This document shows, piece after piece, positions 24,281-33,255 of a stretch of 64,000 nucleotides of DNA. This DNA is from CAWARU01 sp963784575 (lineage in GTDB: Bacteria; Pseudomonadota; Gammaproteobacteria; UBA6186; Azoamicaceae), in contig CAWARU010000001.1 in the NCBI GenBank assembly GCA_963784575.1, positions 2,046,001 through 2,110,000 of the forward strand. Reading direction: 5' to 3'. The notes below the pieces were generated by a model. It was given only the letters and a program-made list of their open reading frames with translations. It did no database searches and was not told the origin of the DNA. How positions within the stretch are numbered: position 1 is the stretch's first letter; every line of letters starts with the position of its first letter. A program made the translations under genes and the position numbers.

Positions 24281-25351
24281 CTACGTTGGATTTTCCTCTT
24301 CAGGTACTTCGTACTTAAAATGAAAATTCACCAAAGGGAAACTTGACAATGGATTACCAAATAATAAAATCTCATGATCAGATGCAGCGCTTTTCCATTT
24401 TTGTACTGCATCAGCGGCGGCTTCACCAATATAGTTATATTCAACGGAAAGTTTTGACAAAGATTTCATTTGTAATAAGTATGTTAGCCCTTCGGCATCT
24501 AAATTATTACTTCCTAATTTCAAAAAAACTAAGGATTTATTGGCTGCCAACATCTTAGCCCCTGCAGAACTTATGCCATTATCATAAGCAGAAAGATGTG
24601 TTAAGGTTTCATTTCTGCCCAAAGGAGCAATGCCAGCATCACCAAGCCTGCAATGATCCAAATTAAGATATTGGATAGTAGTATTTTCAGCGAGTGCTTT
24701 TGTTCCTTCAGCTTGAATGTTATTCGAATTCAGATCAAGGTTTTTTAAAGAAGTTTTTGCAAGGAAAATCGCGCCAGCATTTGTAATACCACAAGCGCTC
24801 AAATTCAAAGACAATAAAGAATGGTTTCCAGAGAGGGTCTCTACTCCCTTGTCTGTTATGTTATTAGCCCTGAGATCCAAACTTTTTAAAGTAGTGTTTA
24901 TTCGAAATAGTTCTGATGCTCCATTAGCGGAAATTGAACAGTCTTCGGCATTTAATGTAGTTATTGTTTTACTGCTGGCTAAAGAAATGATTCCTGCATC
25001 ACCAATGGAATTACCACCAATGTTTAATTTTTTAATAGAACTCTCAGCAAGTATCGCAGCGCCTTTCTCAGTGATATGATTACTAAAATCTTGATACCCT
25101 TCAAGGCCGTTTGAAATATCTAACTCTTCAAGCGTTTTGAATTTCTGCAATGCTATTATGCTTCTATCTCCTATATTGTTACAGGAGAGATTAACTTTTG
25201 TCACTTTGATTTTTGTTGATTTGAGCAGACATTCCACTAAGTCTTCTACATTCTCATCGTTCAATTCTTCGCCAAATTCCATGGAACGTAGATTTACATA
25301 CTCCGAGGCAGAAGCTACGATCTTGTCTATTCTTGATTTAGCAATTGGCAT
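24281..25351 (-). CDS. Leucine-rich-repeat protein (ribonuclease-inhibitor type)
   Basis: A 356-residue protein built of about nine LRR units of 24-28 residues (for example LKSLDLRANNITDKGVETL and LKNLDLNSNNIQAEGTKAL), the RI-like class common in eukaryotes and in Legionella and Chlamydia-type effectors. There is no signal peptide. I prefer ATG 25351, which has AGGTGG nine bases upstream, over the in-frame GTG at 25363. The gene stands alone between the pilin and the deaminase-like gene. It is probably a protein-binding scaffold; an effector role is inference. Confidence 0.85.
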   Translation of the reverse strand: MPIAKSRIDKIVASASEYVNLRSMEFGEELNDENVEDLVECLLKSTKIKVTKVNLSCNNIGDRSIIALQKFKTLEELDISNGLEGYQDFSNHITEKGAAILAESSIKKLNIGGNSIGDAGIISLASSKTITTLNAEDCSISANGASELFRINTTLKSLDLRANNITDKGVETLSGNHSLLSLNLSACGITNAGAIFLAKTSLKNLDLNSNNIQAEGTKALAENTTIQYLNLDHCRLGDAGIAPLGRNETLTHLSAYDNGISSAGAKMLAANKSLVFLKLGSNNLDAEGLTYLLQMKSLSKLSVEYNYIGEAAADAVQKWKSAASDHEILLFGNPLSSFPLVNFHFKYEVPEEENPT

Positions 25352-25656
25352 AATCTTATCCACCTAACCATTGAAGTGTAATATCACCAGAGTTACATCT
25401 TCATGTCTTAAAGCGAAAATCTAAACGGTCATACCTTATTTAATTTTACTGTAAATGTTCGTAAATAGAAAGTTATATAAAAGATTATTCATGGATAATA
25501 TCTCTGTAGATATCAGAAGTGTGTGATATTACCACTTCTTAAAACATTTATTTATATTAATTACAGTTTCCTACAATTTTTTAAGTTCGTGTATCTTTAT
25601 AGTATAGGCATTATAGTTAAATAGCAAAGATCAATAAACTATGAGGAATATCTTAA
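25352..25656. other. 305-base divergent intergenic region
   Basis: AT-rich spacer between the LRR gene and the deaminase-like gene. I found no RNA gene, long repeat or strong promoter match. Several TATAGT/TATAAT-like hexamers occur, as expected at this base composition. Confidence 0.3.
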
Positions 25657-26457
25657 ATGGCATTTGTACAAAATTCTGTGGGAGTACCAAAAGCTGCTCC
25701 ATATAACTTATTTGAATTAAATATTGCATCTTCACTCTTTGATGACCAATGTAGAGATGCAGCACTAAAAACATTTCTACGTCGAGAAAGACTGGCGAAT
25801 TCTGCAGATTATAGTGTAGTGGCTACTGTCCAATTAGTATTAGCTGATGGCACAATTTTACCGGGTACTGCATCCTATTCAACTGAAAATGGGAGGAGAG
25901 GTCATGCAGAAAAAACGTCAATGGCTAGAGCTATTAATGAGTTTACAAGTAAGTTTCCTGCTCTATCGCAATCAATACCAATATTAGATGCGGGAAATAT
26001 TTCAGCAGCTGATTTATTAGAATATATAGGATTACTAAGCCCCCCTATTATAGGAGTTAAGTGTTATACCGAAAGAGCTCCTTGTACCACACCTGTTTCC
26101 AGTGGAGAAAACAATTGCCATGATTTTTTTTCAAAAATACAGGCAATTGTGCCATGTACAGTTCATTATTCAATTCCTTTATGCACTAATCCTGCTTATC
26201 CTTCTCTTTTAAATGCTCAATGGGAAAAAGCACTAAAAGTTTTACAAATTAAGTTTGAAAATGATGAAGATATGAAATTGATCTATAAACTAAAACTTGA
26301 TCTGAAAGTCTTGAGGGAAATACCCAGATTAGAAGCACTGGGTGGCGCACTAACAAGGCAAGAGACAAATCAATTAGCAGCATATAAAAAAATAAAGAAA
26401 TATATGCTACAATCTAGTTCTTGCAAAAGTAAGGCCAAATTGGATTGGAAAGCTTAG
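25657..26457 (+). CDS. Predicted cytidine-deaminase-fold protein, effector/toxin-like
   Basis: A 266-residue protein carrying the two halves of a deaminase active site. HAE is at residues 83-85 (GRRGHAEKTSMARAI) and, after a helix and strand, Tyr-Thr-Glu-Arg-Ala-Pro-Cys at 137-143 with a second Cys at 154 (C-x10-C instead of the usual C-xx-C). H83, C143 and C154 would bind zinc and E85 would catalyse. The (S/T)ER-x-PC pattern is that of bacterial polymorphic-toxin deaminases rather than housekeeping CDA. About 90 residues of charged helices follow. There is no signal peptide and no obvious immunity gene. AGGAAT precedes the ATG. The nearby LRR gene and lack of synteny suggest an accessory effector. 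The substrate is unknown. Confidence 0.6.
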   Translation: MAFVQNSVGVPKAAPYNLFELNIASSLFDDQCRDAALKTFLRRERLANSADYSVVATVQLVLADGTILPGTASYSTENGRRGHAEKTSMARAINEFTSKFPALSQSIPILDAGNISAADLLEYIGLLSPPIIGVKCYTERAPCTTPVSSGENNCHDFFSKIQAIVPCTVHYSIPLCTNPAYPSLLNAQWEKALKVLQIKFENDEDMKLIYKLKLDLKVLREIPRLEALGGALTRQETNQLAAYKKIKKYMLQSSSCKSKAKLDWKA

Positions 26458-26502
26458 AGTCAAAAGGCCAGTAAGAACCGTAAAAAAGGAAACGAGCAAT
26501 TT

Positions 26503-27369
26503 ATGCGAATCCCACGAATTTACCAAAACAGAGAAATGGCTATTGGAGCGAAATTTTATTTGGATGAAGCGGCAGCACGACATGTCGGTACTGTTTTGCG
26601 TTTGGATCTGGATGATAAAATAACCTTATTTAATGGAGAGGGTATTGAATATCCTGCCATCATTACAGAAACCAAAAAATCAAAGGTACAGGTGAGGGTT
26701 GTCGATACAATACCGCATGATGTTGAATCAAAACTGAAAATTCATCTTGGACAAGCGATTTCTAAGGGCGACAGGATGGATATTACTTTGCAAAAAGCAA
26801 CGGAATTAGGAATAATTGCTATCACGCCGCTCTTTTCGTCGCGAAGTGAAGTAAAACTGAAAGGCGATAGAGAATCGAAAAAGATGGCTCATTGGCAGAA
26901 GGTGATAACCAGTAGTAGTGAACAATGCGGCCGGACACGATTACCAGTATTATATCAACCCATGGATATTCATGAATGGATTAGGGATTGTGATACGGAA
27001 ACTGTTAAGGGCGAATCTTTAAATCCTAACGTGATTAAAATAACACTCGATCATCGCTCAGAACTTGGTTTCAAAGAAGGAATTGAATCGGTCTTGAAAT
27101 TACAAACAGAGAAAAGAGAACAAATAGAAGAAAAAGAGAATCTAGAGAAAATAAAAAAAATAGAAAAGGCAACAAAAACTAATGAAATGAAAAAATTTCC
27201 AAATATTTTTCTTTTAGTAGGACCTGAAGGTGGGCTTACGTTTGATGAAAAACTTTATGCGGAGAAAAATAACTTCTTGCTGTTACGCTTGGGCCCGAGA
27301 GTGCTGCGTACAGAAACTGCCGGAATGGTTGCGATTGCGGTGCTACAGGCGTTATTGGGTGATCTTTAA
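26503..27369 (+). CDS. rsmE: 16S rRNA m3U1498 methyltransferase with charged insertion
   Basis: A SPOUT methyltransferase of 288 residues, about 45 longer than usual. The N-terminal PUA-like part (MRIPRIYQNREM...HVGTVLRL), the GDRMDITLQKATELG box, LLVGPEGGLTFDE and LGPRVLRTETA are all normal. A Lys/Glu-rich insertion (about residues 198-228) separates the SAM-binding knot from the rest and appears as a low-complexity coiled segment. It acts on U1498 of 16S rRNA in the 30S subunit. It lies just before the convergent end of the chpC gene. Confidence 0.95.
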   Translation: MRIPRIYQNREMAIGAKFYLDEAAARHVGTVLRLDLDDKITLFNGEGIEYPAIITETKKSKVQVRVVDTIPHDVESKLKIHLGQAISKGDRMDITLQKATELGIIAITPLFSSRSEVKLKGDRESKKMAHWQKVITSSSEQCGRTRLPVLYQPMDIHEWIRDCDTETVKGESLNPNVIKITLDHRSELGFKEGIESVLKLQTEKREQIEEKENLEKIKKIEKATKTNEMKKFPNIFLLVGPEGGLTFDEKLYAEKNNFLLLRLGPRVLRTETAGMVAIAVLQALLGDL

Positions 27370-27385
27370 AGGACTGAATTCAATT

Positions 27386-27856
27386 TTAAAGATATTTCGA
27401 AACCCTATCTTCTATCAACCCCAAATCCGGAATATGAACCACTGTATCCCTTAAATTTGCGCTTATAATAAAGGGAATTTCGGCTTTATTTTGATCCTTC
27501 AAATCAGGTTTCCTAACCCGACTCATGCGCGGAATGCCCTGTAAGACCACGCCTAAAAAATCAAATGGATATTGTTTGATGCGGTTAAATATCGCAATGC
27601 GCGTATTCTGTTCTTTTTTGAAAGTAAAAGAAGTTTTAGTATCACTTTTATTACCACTTTTTAATTCATTTATCATACCATCTAAGGACATCAAGGGAAT
27701 TTGCAAGCCGCGCCAATCGATTTTACCCAAGAGCCAAGCGGGTGCATTTGGGATTGGAGTCGGTTCAGAAAATTCAATGACTTCCGTAATCGCTGCGTAC
27801 GGCAAAATCAGTGTTTTATCTTGCACTGGTAACAATAAACAACGTAGCATGTCCAT
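27386..27856 (-). CDS. chpC: CheW-like protein ChpC
   Basis: A 156-residue CheW-domain protein, last gene of the Pil-Chp operon. The N-terminal LLLPVQDKTLILPYAAITEVIEF, GKIDWRGLQIPLMSLDG and the C-terminal IPDLGLIEDRV fit the CheW fold and the position of ChpC in Pseudomonas. It would link receptors to the ChpA kinase or provide an accessory coupling surface. The upstream DNA (27857-27933) is a degenerate GAAGG-containing repeat that supplies several ribosome-binding-site-like sequences; AAGGA lies eight bases before the ATG. Confidence 0.8.
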   Translation of the reverse strand: MDMLRCLLLPVQDKTLILPYAAITEVIEFSEPTPIPNAPAWLLGKIDWRGLQIPLMSLDGMINELKSGNKSDTKTSFTFKKEQNTRIAIFNRIKQYPFDFLGVVLQGIPRMSRVRKPDLKDQNKAEIPFIISANLRDTVVHIPDLGLIEDRVSKYL

Positions 27857-27933
27857 TCATCATTCCTTCATTGTGCCTTCATTTTTCCTTCGTTATTCCT
27901 TCACTTTCCCTTCGTTATTTCTTCATTATGACT
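27857..27933. repeat. Degenerate CCTTCRTT repeat between chpA and chpC
   Basis: About seven imperfect copies of a CCTTCNTT-type unit. On the minus strand they read as repeated GAAGG motifs upstream of chpC. It spans almost the whole gap between the two genes. Confidence 0.6.
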
Positions 27934-30336
27934 TCATGCTTTTTTCATCTTCTCTTCATCATTCTTGATAAGTCCTTCAATTGCTGATAAGAGTTCATGC
28001 TCTTGGTAAGGTTTTTTAATAAAGCCATTGAGTCCCATATCGTCTGAGCGCTTTTTGAATGTTGGACTTGCCCTGGAAGTTATCACAATAATCGGGATAT
28101 TCTTGTAATCCTTATGGGATCGCACCGCTTCCGCAAATTCGAAACCATCCATACGCGGCATATCCAGATCTAAAAGAATCAGGTCCGGTGTCTCTACTTC
28201 AAGCTGTTGCAGCGCATCTACACCATCCTTTGCAGTCAGTACCTGATAGTTGTAACGTTCTAGCAAACGCTTGGTTACTGCACGAACGCTGATAGAATCA
28301 TCCACCACCATGACTACTGCTGAAGCTCTGGGTTCAAAGCTTTTTTCGATTTCAAAATCATACGTCAGTTTTTCACCTTCTAGCATAGCTTTAGCCTTCA
28401 TGCAAAGATTAAAGGGATCTAAAATAAAAACTGCCGTTCCATCCCCGAGAATTGTTGCTCCACTGAATTCATTGGTTAACTTAAATTGAGCGCCCAATGT
28501 TTGTACGATAAGCTCCCGACTATAGAGGACATTATCGACCAGCAGCGCCATAAGATAATCTGCGGTCGATATCAATAGCAGAGGATAAGTTTTGCGTTTT
28601 GGAATATGAATAATTTCCTTGTTAGGTTCCAGAAATGAACCGAGATAATGCAAATGATACCTTTTTTCTCCCTGCTCATAAGTGGGATCAGGCGCAGCAA
28701 GCATTTTCTGCAAATCATCAAAGGTGAGGGTGATGACACTGTCCACACTGGTAAGCAAAATACCATAATTTTGATTTTTTTGACTGAACACTAAGATCCG
28801 ATTCAATGAAGTCGTGAATGGAAAGCGGGCAATAATTTTGGTGCCGCTACCTTTCACAGATGAAATGCTCAAGCTTCCGCCCAATTCTTTGATGGCGGTA
28901 TTGACCACATCCATTCCGATGCCGCGGCCTGAAATTTCTGTGACAGATTCTTTTGTCGAGAAACCAGGTTCCAATATAAAACGAATGATTTCATCATCAC
29001 TCTGCTCTGCATCTTCTGAGAGCATTCCTAGTTTAATGGCTTTTACACGCACTGCTGCAATATCTATCCCAGCACCATCATCTGCGATTTCTATCATCAC
29101 GATAGAACCCTCGCGCGAAAAACTGATGGTGACTGATCCAACCTCGGGTTTTCCTAAACGCTTTCTTATATCTTTTGATTCAATACCGTGATCGATCGAA
29201 TTGCGTAAAATGTGTTCTAACGAAGGAATGAGACGTTCCAACAGCGTCCTATCCATTTCTCCTTCTGTTCTAAGGACTTTAAAATCGACCTCTTTTTTGA
29301 GTTCAGTTGCAATTTGTCTTGCAATGCGGCCAAGCCTAGGGACAATGCTATCAAATGGAGTTAATCGGGTATCTGATAGTCGGTGTTGCAATTCTGCGCT
29401 CACCCTGCCTTGATTCAAAACCAAAGTTTCCATATTGGATTGAGTTTCGGTCAAACTTTTTAGAATACTCACGATGTCAAAAGTAGTTTCCCGGATCACG
29501 AGTCCTATTTGCTCTAAACTAGAGAATCTTTCATAATCGCGGCTTTGTACCAATTCTCGATTCCGTGCTGGGACTGCTTCATAGCCACCCACGAGATAGG
29601 ATTGAAGCTCACCGCTCAAGGTATTTAATTGAATTTCAAGCCTCTTGGCTTCTTGCTTCATTTCTGTGATATAACTGCCGAGTTTGCTGATGTATTGCTC
29701 GAGTCCAACGCGAAGCATGCTATTTTCAGTGCTTAAGCTATTCAATTGATCCAAAAGATGGGTGCGGATCCGGATAACGTCATGTTCAGCCCCCAGTTTT
29801 TTTGCATCAAGACTTATTTCTTTTGCTCCCTCCCTCTGCCCAGCTGCACCCTTTTCTGCTGCAGCTCTTTCTTCCTGCTCTTTTCCTTTTTTTTCTGAAG
29901 GTTCAGGTTTTTTCGGAGGACTTTCAGACTCTAGCTCCTTCCTTTTCTCTTTAGGCAGCAGCTCACGAAATTTGTTGATAAGATCGCTTGCATCTGCAAG
30001 CTCCTCACGTTTATTTAATTTTTCGATCATGAGCTCAATGCGATCAATACCGAGCTGGATTACTTTTAATAAATTATGACTGGTGGGCGTTTCTTTCTTC
30101 TCAATCGATTCGCAAAGTGCCTCAAGCTCATGGGCAAGAGTACCCACCTGCGCTTGACCCACCATGCGGGCGCTGCCCTTCAGTGTGTGCAGATCACGCT
30201 TCAGATTCACTACCAAACTGTGATCATCGAGATTTTTTTCCCATTGTGACAGTGTCGCAGATAATGAAGCCACCAAATCGGCAGCTTCTTCCGTGAAAAT
30301 TTTTATAAATTCCTGTTCTTTATCATCATTTGCCAT
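27934..30336 (-). CDS. chpA: ChpA-type hybrid chemotaxis histidine kinase
   Basis: An 800-residue CheA-like kinase. An Hpt domain carries His50 in LHTLKGSARMVG. A Lys/Glu/Pro-rich linker (about 130-170) is followed by a coiled dimerisation region, an ATPase with N-box ILRNSIDHGIES and G boxes IADDGAGID and SGRGIGMDVV, a CheW-like domain, and a C-terminal receiver with DLILLDLDMPRMDG. The order matches ChpA of Pseudomonas, but it has one Hpt domain instead of about eight, so it is far shorter. It is expected to phosphorylate pilus-controlling response regulators. No pilG or pilH gene is seen in the cluster, although its own receiver may act instead. Confidence 0.93.
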   Translation of the reverse strand: MANDDKEQEFIKIFTEEAADLVASLSATLSQWEKNLDDHSLVVNLKRDLHTLKGSARMVGQAQVGTLAHELEALCESIEKKETPTSHNLLKVIQLGIDRIELMIEKLNKREELADASDLINKFRELLPKEKRKELESESPPKKPEPSEKKGKEQEERAAAEKGAAGQREGAKEISLDAKKLGAEHDVIRIRTHLLDQLNSLSTENSMLRVGLEQYISKLGSYITEMKQEAKRLEIQLNTLSGELQSYLVGGYEAVPARNRELVQSRDYERFSSLEQIGLVIRETTFDIVSILKSLTETQSNMETLVLNQGRVSAELQHRLSDTRLTPFDSIVPRLGRIARQIATELKKEVDFKVLRTEGEMDRTLLERLIPSLEHILRNSIDHGIESKDIRKRLGKPEVGSVTISFSREGSIVMIEIADDGAGIDIAAVRVKAIKLGMLSEDAEQSDDEIIRFILEPGFSTKESVTEISGRGIGMDVVNTAIKELGGSLSISSVKGSGTKIIARFPFTTSLNRILVFSQKNQNYGILLTSVDSVITLTFDDLQKMLAAPDPTYEQGEKRYHLHYLGSFLEPNKEIIHIPKRKTYPLLLISTADYLMALLVDNVLYSRELIVQTLGAQFKLTNEFSGATILGDGTAVFILDPFNLCMKAKAMLEGEKLTYDFEIEKSFEPRASAVVMVVDDSISVRAVTKRLLERYNYQVLTAKDGVDALQQLEVETPDLILLDLDMPRMDGFEFAEAVRSHKDYKNIPIIVITSRASPTFKKRSDDMGLNGFIKKPYQEHELLSAIEGLIKNDEEKMKKA

Positions 30337-30344
30337 TAAAAATC

Positions 30345-30438
30345 TCTACAATTCATTCCATTTTTTAGTTGCTCAATTCCATATGTTCTACTTATTCCAT
30401 ATGTTCCATTCTAGTTTCTAGTTGCTAGTCGCTAGTTA
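30345..30438. repeat. Degenerate repeat between pilJ and chpA
   Basis: Imperfect copies of ATTCCATATGTTC and then of CTAGTTGCTAGT-type units (TCTAGTTTCTAGTTGCTAGTC) fill the 94-base gap. It carries no coding frame of note and lacks an intrinsic terminator. Confidence 0.55.
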
Positions 30439-32541
30439 CTAGGCCCCATATGCTTCTTCAGGCAGTTTGAACTCTGCAACTGAACTCTTGAGATCCCGAA
30501 CCTGTGATGCCAAATTATCGATAGATTCGGCAGTATCAGCCGTTCCAGAAGCGGTTTCTCTAGCAATGGATTCAACAATCTCCATCATGCGGTTTATCTT
30601 GCTGGAGACACGTGCTTGTTCCTCCGCTGCCATAGAAATGCCCTGGATAAGTTCTGCAAGATTCTTCGACACATTTTCAATTTTTTCCAAGGCCAATCCT
30701 GCATCATGTGCAAGCTTGGTGCCTGTTGTAACCTCTGTGATGGCATGTTCCATGGACTCTGTGGCTCTTGCGGAATCTGCCCGGATGGTTTTTACAATGG
30801 TTTCTACTTCTTTCGCTGCCTGAGAGGATTTAACTGCTAATTGCTGTACTTCATCCGCTACTACAGCAAACCCCATGCCAGCTTCACCAGCCATTGCTGC
30901 CTGAATGGCAGCGTTTAAGGAGAGAATGTTGGTTTGCTCTGAGATGCCATCAATCAAGGAAACAATTTCGCCAATTTCTTGAGAGCTTTCACCTAAGCGT
31001 CGGATCCTCTTCTCTGTTTCACGAATTTGCTCCCGGATGCGATCCATGCCGCTGATGGTATTTTGCACTACTTCAGCACCTTCCTGAGCCATGTGGAGTG
31101 AATTTTCTGCCACTTGAGCAGATTTCTTCGCAGTGACCGATACCTGATCAATAGAAGAAGCCATCGAGCTCACAGAATTAGTGGTATTGACTATTTCCTG
31201 TGCCTGATTATTCATTGCTTTCACCAATTCATTGGTGATTTTCTTGACATCTTGTGCCGAACCAGAAACTTTATTAGAAGTCTGGTTAATGCCTTTCACT
31301 AGGCGGCGTAAGGCATTTAAGGCGTAATTGATCCCCTCAGCAATCGCAGAAGTCACTTCCATATTTGCGGTTGCTTTGACGGTCAGATTGCCATTCGCCA
31401 AATCTTTGAGATCATCCACGAGCTTTCTCATCTCATCCTGCAGCGCCTTATTGGTATCTTCAGAAATTCGCAAAGTAGCCTGATTGTCTTTGTAAATAAA
31501 GAAGAGCAAGATGATGAGATTCAAGAGTGCCAGACCGCTTAAAATGTAAGCTGTTGTGTCACTCAGAAATCTTTTTGAAGCAAGATCCGCATAAACTCTT
31601 TCCAGGTTCGCGGTATCTTCCAAGAAAGTCGGATATAAATTATAGATGGCTTGATAGGCAGCATTGACTTTTGCAATGGCTTGACCATCCGCTATTATCT
31701 CTTGGGTACGATCTCTCACCACTGTAAAAGTATTATCAATATCCATAAGCTTGCTATATATTGCATCATTGACATATTTTGCCTGCAGATCTTTGATTTC
31801 CTGACCAAATGCGGCAACTTTAGTTTGGAAACGCTTCACAATTTCCGTACTATCAATACTTGGATTTACAATGGAACGAATATTTTGCTCTAGTTCTTGA
31901 GCATTGAAGATCTGTGTTGCCATTTCTGCGAAATCTTTCCCAGTTACATTCGTTCTATTTTCTAACAAACCAATTATCTCTAAATATCCTAACTGGATCT
32001 TTTCCAATGCTGTTGTCACATTATTGATAGTTTCATGAAGGCTTAAGACCAATTGCTTGTTGGCAAGGATGATCTCCGCATTTGCTTTTGCACCTTTGTC
32101 ACCGCCCCAGAGTGCCGAAATTTCTGCCAATTCCTTATCTTGGATTTGCCTTGGGCTCGGGGGCAATGTAATTGCGCCAGTACTATCTTGCTTACCGCGC
32201 TTCAATATTTCTAAAATCCCAGTGAATTCTTTAGTTCTGAAATCAAGATAGGTGAAAGCTTCAGGTTTAGCATTGAGTACTGCTTCACCCGCGACCCGAG
32301 TAAATCTTTCAAACAAAACCCGCAACTCAGCTGCATACAATGTATACTGTTTGTCATAACCTGCATGCACACTCACATACCAGAAGTTTAGGAAGGCAAG
32401 AATAATGATGATTGCCAGTGTTATGCTAAAAATGATCTTCCAAAGCTTATACAAGCTTTCATCTAACATCCCTATTTTCAAAAAGTTCGGTCTCATAAAA
32501 TTAAGACGCGATTTTATATAGCTTGGTTTAATCATTTCCAT
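30439..32541 (-). CDS. pilJ: PilJ-type methyl-accepting chemotaxis protein
   Basis: A transmembrane receptor of 700 residues. A first membrane helix (about residues 32-55) is followed by a helical periplasmic region typical of PilJ_N repeats (FERFTRVAGEAV...), a second membrane helix (AYILSGLALLNLIILLFFIY), a HAMP domain and an MCP signalling hairpin with IQAAMAGEAGMGFAVVADEVQQLA. I prefer ATG 32541 because GGGGG lies upstream; an ATG at 32583 would overlap pilI by 26 bases without a ribosome binding site. It is expected to sense pilus engagement or surface contact and to signal through PilI and ChpA. Confidence 0.92.
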   Translation of the reverse strand: MEMIKPSYIKSRLNFMRPNFLKIGMLDESLYKLWKIIFSITLAIIIILAFLNFWYVSVHAGYDKQYTLYAAELRVLFERFTRVAGEAVLNAKPEAFTYLDFRTKEFTGILEILKRGKQDSTGAITLPPSPRQIQDKELAEISALWGGDKGAKANAEIILANKQLVLSLHETINNVTTALEKIQLGYLEIIGLLENRTNVTGKDFAEMATQIFNAQELEQNIRSIVNPSIDSTEIVKRFQTKVAAFGQEIKDLQAKYVNDAIYSKLMDIDNTFTVVRDRTQEIIADGQAIAKVNAAYQAIYNLYPTFLEDTANLERVYADLASKRFLSDTTAYILSGLALLNLIILLFFIYKDNQATLRISEDTNKALQDEMRKLVDDLKDLANGNLTVKATANMEVTSAIAEGINYALNALRRLVKGINQTSNKVSGSAQDVKKITNELVKAMNNQAQEIVNTTNSVSSMASSIDQVSVTAKKSAQVAENSLHMAQEGAEVVQNTISGMDRIREQIRETEKRIRRLGESSQEIGEIVSLIDGISEQTNILSLNAAIQAAMAGEAGMGFAVVADEVQQLAVKSSQAAKEVETIVKTIRADSARATESMEHAITEVTTGTKLAHDAGLALEKIENVSKNLAELIQGISMAAEEQARVSSKINRMMEIVESIARETASGTADTAESIDNLASQVRDLKSSVAEFKLPEEAYGA

Positions 32542-32557
32542 TTTATGCCCCCATCTC

Positions 32558-33100
32558 TTACGCACCCATCTCTTTGATAACATGATAAAACTGAGCAGTT
32601 TGGCTCAAAGCCTTTAAGCTCAATACCTTCCATTTGATATTTTCTTCTTCAATCTGTCCCTGCACATAAGGAGCGTACTCTGACTCTTCTTTTGCTGCAG
32701 GGCCTAAATTGGTCTCTACGAATCTCTGTACACCCAACACTCCTGGCACCAAAAATCCAACCCCAGTCCTCTCAAAATCTACTACGAGCACTCGAGACAA
32801 AGGCGATAAAGTGATAGGCTTTCCTAAAATAAATCCCTCTAAATCAGTCACTGGTAACAGGCTGCCGCGCATATTCGCAATGCCTCGAAACCATGCCACA
32901 TTGCCAGGAAGTGTCGTTAGTATGGGAACCGGCATGACTTCAATTATTTCATTTAACGGCGCAACAAAATTCATTTGAGACGCAACAAAACCAATGCCCT
33001 GCCATATTTTCCCAGCGGCTTTTTGCTGAGGTAATGGTTTGGAATTGTCTCGACATCTTTTTTCAATGTCTTGTAAGAGCTCAAATGCATCCATCGACAT
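32558..33100 (-). CDS. pilI: PilI, CheW-like coupling protein
   Basis: A 180-residue CheW protein, first gene of the pilI-pilJ-chpA-chpC operon. Recognisable CheW positions include NVAWFRGIANMRGSLLPVTDLEGF and the C-terminal WKVLSLKAL. It couples the PilJ receptor to the ChpA kinase. AAGGAG lies 12 bases upstream of the ATG. It is divergent from gshB, with a perfect 31-bp palindrome in the intergenic DNA. The gshB-pil arrangement matches Pseudomonas, except that pilG and pilH are missing. Confidence 0.88.
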   Translation of the reverse strand: MSMDAFELLQDIEKRCRDNSKPLPQQKAAGKIWQGIGFVASQMNFVAPLNEIIEVMPVPILTTLPGNVAWFRGIANMRGSLLPVTDLEGFILGKPITLSPLSRVLVVDFERTGVGFLVPGVLGVQRFVETNLGPAAKEESEYAPYVQGQIEEENIKWKVLSLKALSQTAQFYHVIKEMGA

Positions 33101-33170
33101 AGCGATGACTCACTCCTTGAGGTAATATTTAAATTGTAGCAGAGCTTTGGAAGAAAGCTATTTAAATAAC

Positions 33171-33235
33171 AGGGTGTCAAGTCTCGATATTGGACAAATT
33201 TGCAAAATTTGTCCAATATCGAGACTTGACACCCT
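33171..33235. repeat. Perfect 31-bp palindrome between gshB and pilI
   Basis: Arms 33171-33201 and 33205-33235 are exactly complementary around the three-base loop GCA. It lies in the 155-base divergent spacer, ending 20 bases before the gshB ATG, so a leader transcript would fold into a 31-bp stem next to the gshB ribosome binding site. The outer arms carry TGTCAA/TTGACA, which resemble -35 boxes facing outward on both sides, but I see no convincing -10 boxes at the right spacing. Confidence 0.95.
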
Positions 33236-33255
33236 AAGGGAGCAAAAGACCTAAT

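Noticed and set aside
33226..33255. Promoter of gshB using the TTGACA in the palindrome arm.
   Set aside because: The -10 would fall directly next to the start codon (about 33249), leaving no leader.
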